64,000 nt of DNA, taken from Tectiglobus sp965223355 (GTDB taxonomy: Bacteria > Pseudomonadota > Alphaproteobacteria > Rhizobiales > Hyphomicrobiaceae). A program made the position numbers and the translations under genes. The stretch is taken from the NCBI GenBank assembly GCA_965223355.1, contig CBDCWE010000003.1:1488001-1552000 (forward strand), in the 5' to 3' direction. Each line of letters opens with the position of its first letter. The first letter of the stretch is position 1. Shown here piece after piece: positions 35,465-44,375 of the stretch. Under the pieces are notes generated by a model. It saw only the letters and a list, made by a program, of their open reading frames with translations, had not been told where the DNA came from and ran no database searches.

Positions 35465-36283
35465 ATGGATTTTTCAGGGGATTTTTCAGGCAGGAGCGTT
35501 GTTGTGACGGGTGGCGCAAACGGCATTGGCAGGGCGACGGCGCTGGCTTTCGGCCGGTCCGGAGCAGCCGTTTGCGTGGTTGACCTGGACGAAGCCGGTG
35601 CCGCGGCGACGGCCGAAGCCATCGTGTCGGCAGGCGGAAAGGCGATCGCGGTCGGCGCCGACGTGACCAAGTCTGACGACGTCAAGACCTATGTTGCCAA
35701 GGCCGTCGAAGCGCATGGGTCCATCGACTGCTTTTTCAATAACGCCGGCATTGAAGGCAGCATCAAGCCAATCGTGGACTACGATGAGGATGAGTTCGAC
35801 AAGGTTCTCGCCGTCAATGTGCGCGGTGTGTTCCTGGGCTTGAAGCACGTCATCCCGGTCATGCTTGATGGCGGCGGCGGGGCGATCGTCAACACCGCTT
35901 CGGTTGCCGGCCTCGTTGGAACGCCCAACATGTCGACATACTGTGCCTCGAAGCACGCCGTGCTCGGCATCGTGCGCAGCGTATCCGGCGAGGTGGCACG
36001 CGACGGCATCCGGGTGAACGCGGTTTGTCCGGGGCCGGTTGCCACGCGCATGATCGAGGACGTCGCCAAGAAGATCAATCCGGACGACCCGGCCGGCGTG
36101 AAGGCGCGTTACGAGGCGGCGATCCCGTCCGGGCGCTATAGCTTGCCCGAGGAAATCGCCGACATCGTCCTGTTTTTGTGTTCAGATGCAACCGCGAACG
36201 TCAGCGGTATGCATTTCACGGTGGACGGCGGGCGAACCGCAACCGGCGGCGCCGTCACGAATGTGACCAAGACAACCAACTGA
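35465..36283 (+). CDS. Short-chain dehydrogenase/reductase (classical SDR)
   Basis: 272 residues; the ATG at 35465 has GGGAGGAGACA upstream. Cofactor motif VVVTGGANGIGRATAL, the NNAG strand (FFNNAGIEGS), catalytic Ser in VNTASVAGL, YCASK (Y and K of the YxxxK pair) and the C-terminal FTVDGGRTA are all present, indicating an active NAD(P)-dependent oxidoreductase. Divergent from the LLM oxidoreductase gene, with 238 bases between. Confidence 0.95.
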   Translation: MDFSGDFSGRSVVVTGGANGIGRATALAFGRSGAAVCVVDLDEAGAAATAEAIVSAGGKAIAVGADVTKSDDVKTYVAKAVEAHGSIDCFFNNAGIEGSIKPIVDYDEDEFDKVLAVNVRGVFLGLKHVIPVMLDGGGGAIVNTASVAGLVGTPNMSTYCASKHAVLGIVRSVSGEVARDGIRVNAVCPGPVATRMIEDVAKKINPDDPAGVKARYEAAIPSGRYSLPEEIADIVLFLCSDATANVSGMHFTVDGGRTATGGAVTNVTKTTN

Positions 36284-36433
36284 GTTGACGGTCGAAGGAA
36301 ACTCACAGCAAGTCCGGGGCCGGAGGCCGGCCCCTTGTCGCGGAGATTGCGCGGTGGACAGCCGCTCTTGGATCGCCGTGAACCGGCGACTTGATCGGAG
36401 GCTCCCGCGTGACCGCCTGAACCGGAGGCCCAA
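36284..36433. repeat. GC hairpin and decayed hairpin-repeat remnant
   Basis: A perfect GGGGCCGG/CCGGCCCC stem (36316-36334) with a 3-base loop follows the SDR gene; no run of T comes after it. A short ATCGCCG-CCGGCGA part follows at 36370-36390, like the GC-rich repeats elsewhere in the window. It may terminate transcription or be a leftover repeat. Confidence 0.45.
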
Positions 36434-36817
36434 ATGCGCACCAACATGATTTTTCAGAACCTGGATCTGGATCTGGAGACGGGATTCGACGACTACGACG
36501 GCAAGGTGGCCGGCATCGCGGAAAAGATCCTGGCCGACGATCGCGATCTCGAAGCACGGACCGGCAAGCGCACGCGCCTGCTGCGGCTCGCCGCCGGCGT
36601 GCAAACGCCGGGCGCACATGCGCATGACTATTGGGAGGAGATCTATGTGATTTCCGGCAGTATGATCGAAGGCACGCCCGAGACCGGCGAAAGGCGGGTG
36701 ACGGCGCCGGCTTATGCGTGTCGCGCACCGGGCTTCATGCACGGTCCCGTGCGCACCGACGAAGCGTGCCTGCTGATCGAGTTCTCCTGGTATCCCGACA
36801 AGGGTGCCGGTGCGTGA
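36434..36817 (+). CDS. Cupin-domain protein
   Basis: 127 residues. The cupin motif 1 reads PGAHAHDYWEEIYVISGSM (HxH with E), and motif 2 follows as PGFMHGPVRTDEACLLIEF. It binds a metal and probably a small acid or acts as a ChrR-like anti-oxidant or a dioxygenase/decarboxylase. It follows the SDR gene on the same strand and fits the catabolic setting. The exact reaction is not known. Confidence 0.85.
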   Translation: MRTNMIFQNLDLDLETGFDDYDGKVAGIAEKILADDRDLEARTGKRTRLLRLAAGVQTPGAHAHDYWEEIYVISGSMIEGTPETGERRVTAPAYACRAPGFMHGPVRTDEACLLIEFSWYPDKGAGA

Positions 36818-36864
36818 GCGGCGCGCCAATCTGCCGTTCCAAAAACTCGACATGCGATCAACAA

Positions 36865-37257
36865 CTATGGATGAGCGCGGTGGCAGACTGCCTCAACGCG
36901 GTTACCTGACGGATCGATGAGAAATGCCGCGTAGTAGTGCGGGTGATATTGGCTGCGTACCCCGGGCGAGCCGTCGTCCCGGCCGCCGTTGGCGGTGCCC
37001 GCCTGCCAAAACGCATCGACCGCGGCCCGGCTCGGTGCTTTGAAGCACCAGTGGCGGCGGTCGGCCGGAGCGGGCCCGGCGCCCAGCTTAACCGATAGAT
37101 AGCTGAGATCCGGTGTATCGGCCCGACAGCGCTCGCCGTAGCCGAGGCTATCCTCTGCACGCTGCACCTTGGGCACCTCCAGCGCTGCCATGATGGCATC
37201 GTAGAAGGGTTCCGCGCTGGCGATATCGTGAACCGTAATCGAGACATGGTCGAGCAT
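36865..37257 (-). CDS. VOC/glyoxalase-fold protein
   Basis: 130 residues from the ATG at 37257, which has GAAAGG upstream. It begins LDHVSITVHDIASAEPFYDAIMAAL, the standard first VOC module, and has HYHPHYYAAFLIDPSGNRVEAVCH as the second, with the metal-binding E. The family covers lyases, dioxygenases and resistance proteins that act on small ligands. It lies at the end of the minus-strand catabolic run. Confidence 0.88.
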   Translation of the reverse strand: MLDHVSITVHDIASAEPFYDAIMAALEVPKVQRAEDSLGYGERCRADTPDLSYLSVKLGAGPAPADRRHWCFKAPSRAAVDAFWQAGTANGGRDDGSPGVRSQYHPHYYAAFLIDPSGNRVEAVCHRAHP

Positions 37258-37429
37258 TGTTCTGACTGAACCTTTCAGGTTGAGCTGGTACCGATCCCGC
37301 AGGGCCGGGCGCTTGTTGCCGCCAGCTGCGTTGGGCATTGCTTGTGGTCCCGTGGACCCGGCACGACACCCGCCTCACTGGCGACAGAAAGCGCGCCGGT
37401 GAAGGGGGTCAATATTTATGCGGGCTGGT

Positions 37430-38017
37430 TTAACTCGCAATGGCGCGTTCGACCCAAGCGAGGCGGTCCTGGCCGAAGTGCATTTCGTCGCCGACAATCA
37501 TTGTTGGTGCGCCGAACACGCCGCGTCCGACGGCGGCGTTGGTCGCGTTAATCAAGGCCTGCTTGATCGCCTGGTCCCGGACGCCGGCTGCCATCGCTGC
37601 GGCATCGAGCCCGGCTGATGCAACGATCTGCGACAGCACGTCGAGCTCAGCGAGGTTTTTGCCGTCCACCCACATCGCCTGAAACATCGCGGCATTGTAA
37701 GGCTCGACTTGGCCGGCTTGCTGGGCCCAGATGGCGCCGCGCATAGCGGTCAGGGTGTTGACAATGAAATGCGGGTTCATGGCATAGCCGACACCGTAAT
37801 GGTCGGCGTAGCGTTGAACATCGTCGAGCAGCCATTTGCCCTTCGCCTTGATCATGACCGGTGACTGGTTTTCGGTTGCCTTGAATATCCCACCCAGAAG
37901 AACCGGCCGGTAGTTGAGTTTGGCGCCGTGTTGGGCGCAAATGCCGGGCAGCTGTGTCCAGGCCAGATACGCGGTCGGGCTGGCGTAGTCGTAATAGAAA
38001 TCGACGGTCTTGGTCAT
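37430..38017 (-). CDS. DsbA-family oxidoreductase, 2-hydroxychromene-2-carboxylate isomerase-like
   Basis: 195 residues with the thioredoxin-like fold: VDFYYDYASPTAYLAW, RPVLLGGIFKATENQSP and GVFGAPTMIVGDEMHFGQDRL. The cysteine pair of DsbA is replaced by the SPTAY-type motif of the HCCA isomerase/GST-kappa group. In naphthalene and related pathways such proteins isomerise 2-hydroxychromene-2-carboxylate with glutathione. Here the neighbour is an alpha-hydroxy-acid oxidase 29 bases upstream, so an aromatic or side-chain pathway is likely. Confidence 0.88.
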   Translation of the reverse strand: MTKTVDFYYDYASPTAYLAWTQLPGICAQHGAKLNYRPVLLGGIFKATENQSPVMIKAKGKWLLDDVQRYADHYGVGYAMNPHFIVNTLTAMRGAIWAQQAGQVEPYNAAMFQAMWVDGKNLAELDVLSQIVASAGLDAAAMAAGVRDQAIKQALINATNAAVGRGVFGAPTMIVGDEMHFGQDRLAWVERAIAS

Positions 38018-38046
38018 GGCTGCGGCCTTTCAGAACCAGCTTGCGA

Positions 38047-39150
38047 TTATCGCCCGCCATAGCCCGGATCGTCCAGGCCAAGCAACGGGAAGGCGCTGTG
38101 CACGCCGGCTTCGACGACCGCAGGCGCACCAAAGTGCAGATAGCTCGTGTCCAACTCACTCCACTTGGTGATGCCGGTCAGACCCATGGCGCTGTGGACT
38201 TCATTCTCCAGGATCTCGAGCATTCGGTTGATGCCGGCAGCGCCGTCGGCCGCCAGGGCATAACAGTAAAGCCGGCCGATCGCGACCGCCTCGACGCCCA
38301 TCGCCATCGCCTTGACGATGTCGGTGCCGCGGGCAAAGCCGCCATCGACGATGAACTTTGCCTGGCCGGCTGCGGCGTCCATGCATTCCTGCAGAACATC
38401 GATCGAGCCGCGACCATGATCGAGCTGGCGCCCGCCATGGTTCGACACCCAAATGTAGTCGACACCGTGCTCCACGGCGATGCGGCTGTCTTCGGCCGTC
38501 GCCAGCCCCTTCAAGATGAGCGGGATATTGTGGGTCTGCTTGAAGCGTTCGATGTTCTTCCAAGTGAAAGCCGCCTGGAATTCCGTGCCGGTCGCCGCCC
38601 GGCGCCAGGGCTTGGCAAAGCGCCGGGCGATATCGCGCTCGCGACGGCTGTAGACGGCGGTATCGACGGTGATGCAGAACGCCTGGTAGCCAGCGTCCGC
38701 GGCGCGGTTGGCATAGTCATCGACGAACGCGTCATCGCCGCGCACGTAGAGCTGGAAGATCTGCGGTGCGCTGCCGGCGGCACCGACATCTTCGAGCGTT
38801 GGTTGGGTGTTGACGGAACTGAGCGTCATCGCCGCGCCGAACTGGTCGGCGCCCCGGGCGACACTGACACCGGCCTCTGAATCGAACTCGATCAGGCCGC
38901 CGATCGGCGCCAGAATAACCGGCAGCCGCACCGTTTTCCCGAACAGCTTCGAGGTGGCATCGAGCGATGAGACATCGCGCAAGGCACGCGGGCGCAGCGC
39001 AATTCGGTCGATCGCCATCCGGTTGCGTCGCAGCGTTGTTTCCGTCTCCGTTCCCCCCACCAGGTAGTCCCAGATATCGGGCTTGAGCTTCATCTTGGCT
39101 GCCTTGATGAACTCGTGCAGCGTCATGTAGGCGTTGTTTGCATCCGACAT
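38047..39150 (-). CDS. FMN-dependent alpha-hydroxy-acid oxidase/dehydrogenase
   Basis: 367 residues. FMN TIM-barrel motifs of the lactate oxidase/glycolate oxidase family are present: LPVILAPIGG, ITVDTAVYSRRERD and WVSNHGGRQLDHGRGSIDVL with the catalytic His. It oxidises a 2-hydroxy acid to a 2-oxo acid, and the substrate is not clear. Encoded between the thioesterase and the isomerase-like gene on the same strand. Confidence 0.93.
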   Translation of the reverse strand: MSDANNAYMTLHEFIKAAKMKLKPDIWDYLVGGTETETTLRRNRMAIDRIALRPRALRDVSSLDATSKLFGKTVRLPVILAPIGGLIEFDSEAGVSVARGADQFGAAMTLSSVNTQPTLEDVGAAGSAPQIFQLYVRGDDAFVDDYANRAADAGYQAFCITVDTAVYSRRERDIARRFAKPWRRAATGTEFQAAFTWKNIERFKQTHNIPLILKGLATAEDSRIAVEHGVDYIWVSNHGGRQLDHGRGSIDVLQECMDAAAGQAKFIVDGGFARGTDIVKAMAMGVEAVAIGRLYCYALAADGAAGINRMLEILENEVHSAMGLTGITKWSELDTSYLHFGAPAVVEAGVHSAFPLLGLDDPGYGGR

Positions 39151-39200
39151 CGTGGTTGATCTTGGCTCGCGTTATTGGACATGGACTGCGCGTTGCCCGC

Positions 39201-39656
39201 TCACAGCAACGGTTTGAGGGCGTCGAGATGGGCGCGCAATTCGTCTGGAATGTCGCGGGCATCGCCGCTGGCGCGATCGCCGAACACCGTGGTTGTTTTG
39301 GCGGTTGCGATACAGCTTTCCTCGGCAAAGACGGCGTGACCGAGAACATAGGATTTCCGGCCCACGCGCAAGACGCAATTGCCAATGGCGACCCGGCCGG
39401 GATAGTTGAGCATCGCCTTGAAGCTGACTTCGAAATGAACGATCAGCCAGGCAAGGCTCATGTCCTGCGCGAATTTCGGGAAGCAGCGTTCGCGCAGTTC
39501 CACCCGGCTGCATTCGACATATTGGCAGATGACCAGATTGTTGACATGGTTCTGCCGGTCAACATCGCCAAAGCGGATCTTTTCTTCCGTCCAAAACGCA
39601 AACACGGAGCGGTCGGTCAGATCTGGCTCTGGCTCTGGCTCTGGTAAGGAGGACAT
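39201..39656 (-). CDS. Hotdog-fold acyl-CoA thioesterase (4HBT type)
   Basis: 151 residues. The fold is seen in EEKIRFGDVDRQNHVNNLVICQYVECSRVEL, with the FGDVDRQNHVNN active-site helix of the 4-hydroxybenzoyl-CoA thioesterase group. It releases CoA from an acyl-CoA. The N-terminus carries a repetitive EPEPEP run encoded by tandem six-base units (39625-39645), which may vary in number. It is encoded directly downstream of enoyl-CoA hydratase, a 15-base gap. Confidence 0.88.
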   Translation of the reverse strand: MSSLPEPEPEPDLTDRSVFAFWTEEKIRFGDVDRQNHVNNLVICQYVECSRVELRERCFPKFAQDMSLAWLIVHFEVSFKAMLNYPGRVAIGNCVLRVGRKSYVLGHAVFAEESCIATAKTTTVFGDRASGDARDIPDELRAHLDALKPLL

Positions 39657-39671
39657 CGCGCAACGCCCGGC

Positions 39672-40463
39672 CTATCGGCCCTTGAAATCGGGTTTGCGCT
39701 TGTCCATGAACGCGCGCCGGCCTTCGATATAGTCCTCGCTCTCAAAGCAGGCTTGCACCATGGCATCGAGCTTGGCGTGATCCGGCCGGTCGGGCGACTT
39801 GCCGATTTCGATCGCGGACGCCTTGATCGTCGCGATGGTCATCGGGGCATTCTCACAAATCCGGTCGGTTGCTTCTTTGACGACGTCGTCAAGCTCCTCG
39901 ACTTTGCAGACGCGGTTGATGAGCCCCATCTCGTAGGCTTCGCGGGCCGGAAAGCGCCGGGCCGTGTAAAACATCTCCATGGCACGAGAGATACCGATCA
40001 ATCGCGAAAGGCGGGCGACGCCATAGTAGCCGTAGCCCAGGCCGAGGCGGGCGGCGGGGATTGCGAACTGCGAACCTTCCTCGCAAAAGCGCAGATCGCA
40101 GGCGACCGCCAGGTTCATACCGCCGCCAACGCAAAAGCCGTTGATCTTGGCGATTGTCGGCTTCGGAAAGTTGAGCAGCTTGTCGTAGGCGCCGCCCGAG
40201 GTGGCATTGTACTTGGCAACGGCCTCTTTGGTGGCGCGTTCGCTCTCGAACTTGGAAATGTCAGCGCCGGATACGAACGCCTTGCCGCCGGCGCCGTTGA
40301 TCACCAGGACGCGCAGATTGTCGTCGGCCTTGTAGTCTTCCAGAAGTTCGGTGAAGCGCACCCACATGTCGAGCGACACGGCATTGCGCTTTTCTGGATT
40401 GTTGAAGGTGATATAGCCGACACCGCCCGCCTTGCGGCCCAACAGTTTTTCCTCTGCACTCAT
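39672..40463 (-). CDS. Enoyl-CoA hydratase/isomerase family protein
   Basis: 263 residues from the ATG at 40463, which has GGGAGGG upstream. Crotonase motifs include GGVGYITFNNPEKRNAVS, FVSGADISKFES (oxyanion-hole region) and GFCVGGGMNLAVACDLRF. The family hydrates or isomerises enoyl-CoA esters. It is flanked by a CoA-transferase and a thioesterase, so together they activate, convert and release a CoA-bound substrate. Confidence 0.93.
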   Translation of the reverse strand: MSAEEKLLGRKAGGVGYITFNNPEKRNAVSLDMWVRFTELLEDYKADDNLRVLVINGAGGKAFVSGADISKFESERATKEAVAKYNATSGGAYDKLLNFPKPTIAKINGFCVGGGMNLAVACDLRFCEEGSQFAIPAARLGLGYGYYGVARLSRLIGISRAMEMFYTARRFPAREAYEMGLINRVCKVEELDDVVKEATDRICENAPMTIATIKASAIEIGKSPDRPDHAKLDAMVQACFESEDYIEGRRAFMDKRKPDFKGR

Positions 40464-40587
40464 TCCGTCGCCCTCCCATGTTCCGGCACAACCATGGGTA
40501 CCGGACATCTCCAATTCCTTATCGAAAGCCATGCGCAGCTGTTCGGCCTTTCGAAAGCCGCACTTGATGACCCGCGCGGTCGTGCGC

Positions 40588-41775
40588 TCACACGACCCCG
40601 CTGGCCTTGAACGCTTTGATCTCGGCGGCCGAATAGCCAACCTCGCGCAAGACTTCGTCGGTGTGCTGTGACAGTGTTGGCGGCGGATGCTTTATGGCGC
40701 TATCGGTACGGCTCAAGGTGACCGGTTGGCCGACGAGCTGGGTCGGGCCGCGCTCCTGACTGACGATATCCTTTGCCATGCTGAGATGCTTGATCTGCGG
40801 ACTTTCAAAGACTTTGTCGATCGCGTTGATTTCGCCGCACGGGATGCCGGACTTGTTCAGAATTTCGATCCACTCGTCCGAGGTTTTGGTCTTGGTGTGT
40901 TTCGAGATGATGGCGTTTAAGGCCTTGCGGTTCTTCGACCGGCTCGGGCCGTCGGCATAATCGCCATGCATCATCTCTTTATCACCCAAAACATCGACGA
41001 GCTTGAGATACATGGCCTGACCGGCGCTGGCGATATTGATGTAACCGTCCCTGGTCTCAAACACGCCGGTCGGAATGCTTGTCGGATGATCATTGCCGGC
41101 CTGCTTGGCAACGTCGCCGTCCATCAGCCAGCGCGATGCCTGGAAATCGAGCATGAAGGTCTGCGCTTGCAGCAGCGAGGTCTGGACCCACTGGCCCTCG
41201 CCGGACTTGTCGCGCTCGATCAGGGCCAGGAGAATGCCTTGGGCACAGAACAGCCCGGCCGTCAGGTCAGCGATCGGGATGCCGACGCGCATCGGCCCCT
41301 GGCCTGGCTCACCTGTAATCGACATTAGGCCGCCCATGCCCTGCGCGATCTGGTCAAATCCCGGGCGGCTGGCATAGGGCCCGTCCTGGCCAAACCCCGA
41401 GATCGAGGCGTAGATCAACCGCTTATTGAGCGGCCTCAAGGTTTCATAGTCGATGCCAAGGCGGTGCTTGACGTCCGGCCGGTAGTTTTCGACGATGACA
41501 TCGGCGCTGCGCGCCAGCTTCTTGAAGATCTCGACACCCTCTTCGGCCTTCAAGTTCAATGTGATGGCGCGCTTGTTGCGATGCAGGTTCTGGAAGTCCG
41601 ATCCTTCACGCGGGCCGCCGAGCTGGCCCTGGTTGTCGGTCGTCGGCAGCTCGACCTTGATGACGTTGGCGCCCCAATCGGCGAGCTGGCGAACGCAGGT
41701 CGGTCCCGACCTAACGCGTGTCAGATCAAGAACGGTCACATGTGAAAGGATGCTTGTTGCGGGTTCGAACGGCAT
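40588..41775 (-). CDS. CaiB/BaiF-family (family III) CoA-transferase
   Basis: 395 residues from the ATG at 41775. The family is shown by HVTVLDLTRVRSGPTCVRQLADWGANVIKVE, then NKRAITLNLKAEEG and the catalytic aspartate region DVIVENYRPDVKHRLGIDYE. It moves CoA between carboxylic acids such as succinate and a substrate acid. It lies in the catabolic cluster next to enoyl-CoA hydratase. Confidence 0.93.
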   Translation of the reverse strand: MPFEPATSILSHVTVLDLTRVRSGPTCVRQLADWGANVIKVELPTTDNQGQLGGPREGSDFQNLHRNKRAITLNLKAEEGVEIFKKLARSADVIVENYRPDVKHRLGIDYETLRPLNKRLIYASISGFGQDGPYASRPGFDQIAQGMGGLMSITGEPGQGPMRVGIPIADLTAGLFCAQGILLALIERDKSGEGQWVQTSLLQAQTFMLDFQASRWLMDGDVAKQAGNDHPTSIPTGVFETRDGYINIASAGQAMYLKLVDVLGDKEMMHGDYADGPSRSKNRKALNAIISKHTKTKTSDEWIEILNKSGIPCGEINAIDKVFESPQIKHLSMAKDIVSQERGPTQLVGQPVTLSRTDSAIKHPPPTLSQHTDEVLREVGYSAAEIKAFKASGVV

Positions 41776-41941
41776 CGACGTCGGGCTCCCGGGGTTGCGA
41801 TGTCTGTTTTCGAGCGTGATCGCGAATCCGCCACGAGCCGGCCATTCTGTCAACCACCGCCGATCGCAGAGCCATCAGGGCTCCGATATCGACGTGGGTC
41901 GCAGCGCCGCGGTGTGGCAACGTCGATGAGCCGGTTGCGCC

Positions 41942-42808
41942 TCAATCCTCCAGGTACGCGGCCGTCCAACGCTGATAGGCGCTGGCGCGCGTTGCAACGT
42001 CGACAAGCTGTTGCGACGGGAGGCCTGTCACATCAGCCGGCTTGGTTCCCGCAAACATCGCCTTGTGCGTGGCATAGACCGCCTGAACGGCGGCCTGGAT
42101 CGGCAGATGACCCTGCAGGCAGACCCGCACGCCGCGGTCGGACAGATAATCGAGATCATCGAGTTCGCCGCCGCCGCTGCCCAGGACGATTGGCCGTTTC
42201 GCGATCTCGGCAATGGCGTCCAGTTCCGCGCGCGTCTTCACGCCAACCAGAAAGATCGCATCGACGCCGGTCTCTTGGTAGGCCTTGACGCGGGCGATCG
42301 CATCTTCGAGGCCGGTCATCGCCACGGCACTGGTTCGCGCCGCGATGATCAGGTTCGGGTCTTTGCGCGCGGCCACGGCGGCACGCATTTTGCCGAGCCC
42401 TTCATCCAACGACAGCAGCTTGGCCGTGGCGGGCGTGCCGTAGACCGGCGGCAGGTCGGTATCTTCAATCGACAGCCCGGCAACGCCGGCGGTGTTCAAC
42501 TCTTCCACCGTACGCATGACATTGAGGGCGTTGCCATAGCCGTGATCGGCATCAACCATAATCGGCAGTTCACAGGCCCGGTTGATGCGCAAGCATTGTT
42601 CCGCCAACTCCGTCAGCGTCATCACGATCAAGTCGGGGGCACCAAGAACCGCCAGCGCGGCCGACGATCCGCCGACCATGCCGAGCTGGTAGCCGACGTG
42701 TTGGGCGATGCGCGCAGACATCGCATCGTAGACCGAGCCGGGGTTAATGCAGCGCTTTGCGCTCAGGATTGCGCGGTATTTCTGGCGGCGTTCGGCCCAT
42801 TGCGACAT
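41942..42808 (-). CDS. Isocitrate lyase/PEP mutase family enzyme (oxaloacetate decarboxylase-like)
   Basis: 288 residues. YRAILSAKRCINPGSVYDAMSARIA is the family start, followed by IMVDADHGYGNALNVMRTVEEL (Mg-binding D) and AGLSIEDTDLPP. The KKCGH loop of true isocitrate lyases is missing, as in PA4872-type oxaloacetate decarboxylases and 2-methylisocitrate-lyase-like enzymes. It splits or decarboxylates a small 2-oxo or hydroxy acid. It heads the minus-strand catabolic run with GGAGG upstream of the ATG at 42808. Confidence 0.9.
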   Translation of the reverse strand: MSQWAERRQKYRAILSAKRCINPGSVYDAMSARIAQHVGYQLGMVGGSSAALAVLGAPDLIVMTLTELAEQCLRINRACELPIMVDADHGYGNALNVMRTVEELNTAGVAGLSIEDTDLPPVYGTPATAKLLSLDEGLGKMRAAVAARKDPNLIIAARTSAVAMTGLEDAIARVKAYQETGVDAIFLVGVKTRAELDAIAEIAKRPIVLGSGGGELDDLDYLSDRGVRVCLQGHLPIQAAVQAVYATHKAMFAGTKPADVTGLPSQQLVDVATRASAYQRWTAAYLED

Positions 42809-43202
42809 CGACTTCCTCCTGATTTATGACTAGCCAACGACTGGCCAACGACTGGCCTATGGTTGGCCAATAGCTGGCAACTGGTGTTGGCAAAGGTTGG
42901 TCGGAACTTGCCATGATCCGGCCTCGCCCGCCATCACGTGCGGCAATCGCTGCCGCTGCGCGCGCGCAAGATCACATTGATGTTGGGCCGCAAACGCGTA
43001 AATCCGGACGCATTGATATTGTTTGATTTGCGGTGCTGCTTGGCGCGCGGATTGCGACAACATGGTTCACTATCACCTTCTCATGCCGCCTGACGGCCAC
43101 GAGGTTTGCAGGGTCCCCTGAGCGCGGGCTCCAAAAAAGAGGTCCCGCTGGTTCGACCAGCGAGACCTCTCGTTCAGGTGATCAGCTCTCGAGCGGCCGC
43201 CG
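42809..43202. other. Intergenic stretch with tandem repeat, repeat fragment and terminator
   Basis: Four imperfect copies of GACTGGCCAAC lie at 42826-42880. A piece of the ATCCGGACGCATTG repeat family lies at 42990-43033. A strong hairpin with a T run on the minus strand is at 43133-43171 and is listed separately. No gene is supported here. Confidence 0.6.
43133..43171 (-). terminator. Rho-independent terminator of the PcfJ-like gene
   Basis: On the minus strand, AGAGGTC-x-CGCTGGT and its complement form a long stem (about 15 pairs) with the 3-base loop CGA, followed by TTTTTT (plus-strand A run 43133-43138). It lies about 30 bases after the stop of the gene at 43203-44375, which it probably ends. 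Confidence 0.85.
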
Positions 43203-44375
43203 TCAGCCGTTCAGCCAATGCGCGAGGGCATCGACATCGCGGCACAGGCGCGCGACCACACGGCCGTCCGGGCGATCCGATACCGGAGCGGCTCTGCCCT
43301 TTGCTGCAACGTAGTTGCCCCACATCGACTGCCAACGGGCCTCGTTTAGGTCACTTTCAAAGCCGGCGGCATCGCGCGCGCCAACCAGGTTCTGGTTCTG
43401 CGCCAGCCAATTGCAGACCGCAACATAGACGTCGCGGTCCACGGCCGCGTTCGAGTGACCGACGAGCTGGTTGATCACCGGCCGACGAATGCGATGGTTC
43501 GGCCAGCGCAGCTCCAGTGTTGCAACGCGCTGACGACCACGACAAACAGAGAAAATCTTGCAGTCTCTCTGTGCCACCGCCGTTGCGTAGGTCGCAACGC
43601 AATGGTTCATGGCCTCACCTTCCTCGCGCAGATCACCTGGCGTGAGCAAGGGAACAAAGTTAAACCGGTTCCTCTTGCGCCTCGAATAACGCCCGGGCCC
43701 GCGGTTCTTGTCGATCCGCGTCAAGTCAAGCAAAACCCGGTCGAACCAGCCGACCATGTTGTTGATGGCGGTGCTGAGGCCCATGCGACGGTGCCACGGC
43801 GTGTCCATCAAACGACATGCCGGCTCGTGGTTGTGGGCCGAGAACCAGGCAAAGGTTGCGAGCGGCAGAACCGGCGTGTCGGCTAGGGTATCGTGCCAGT
43901 CAGCTTGGTAGATCCGCTGACCGGCGATCCACAAGGCGAAGTCCTCATCGCACGCGGCACGGGCGTCCCGCAGCCAGTTGAGCCACATTGCCGTTGCTTC
44001 CGGGTCGTTCGGAATGAGGTTTACGATCTTGCGATTAAACTCCTCACTGTTCGGCAATTCGCCGAGGTCGACCGTGAACGCTTCCGGCGGCAGGCGTCGC
44101 GTCCATATCGGCAACGCCAGCCGGGCTGCGACGCGCTTGAGGCTGGCGCCGCTCTTGACCAGGCGAACCGCCTCACCACGCTTGATGTGGTCACCGTGTC
44201 CCGAGACGATGGCAAACGCCGCCGCCGGGAACGAATATAGCAGGTCGCCGATCCGGCTCGACGTCTTCACCAGCTTGCGCAGTCGGCGCTGATAACCCTT
44301 TGCGAAACGCTTAATCTGCTTTTCGAGAACGCGCTCACGCTGGGCGGCCGCCTGCGTATAGGCGTAACTAACCAT
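43203..44375 (-). CDS. PcfJ-like protein
   Basis: 390 residues. The C-terminal third has the PcfJ pattern LREEGEAMNHCVATYATAVAQRDCKIFSVCRGRQRVATLEL, with the HCV histidine-cysteine pair. The N-terminal two thirds are basic (KQIKRFAKGYQRRLRKLVK) and helical. PcfJ domains occur on conjugative and phage-like elements and in chromosomes; their function is unknown. This gene stands alone with its own terminator, and AT-rich DNA precedes it. Confidence 0.7.
   Translation of the reverse strand: MVSYAYTQAAAQRERVLEKQIKRFAKGYQRRLRKLVKTSSRIGDLLYSFPAAAFAIVSGHGDHIKRGEAVRLVKSGASLKRVAARLALPIWTRRLPPEAFTVDLGELPNSEEFNRKIVNLIPNDPEATAMWLNWLRDARAACDEDFALWIAGQRIYQADWHDTLADTPVLPLATFAWFSAHNHEPACRLMDTPWHRRMGLSTAINNMVGWFDRVLLDLTRIDKNRGPGRYSRRKRNRFNFVPLLTPGDLREEGEAMNHCVATYATAVAQRDCKIFSVCRGRQRVATLELRWPNHRIRRPVINQLVGHSNAAVDRDVYVAVCNWLAQNQNLVGARDAAGFESDLNEARWQSMWGNYVAAKGRAAPVSDRPDGRVVARLCRDVDALAHWLNG

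Noticed and set aside
39625..39645. Tandem CTGGCT units as a phase-variable promoter
   Set aside because: They lie within the thioesterase frame (EPEPEP) and six-base changes keep the frame, so no on/off switching is expected.
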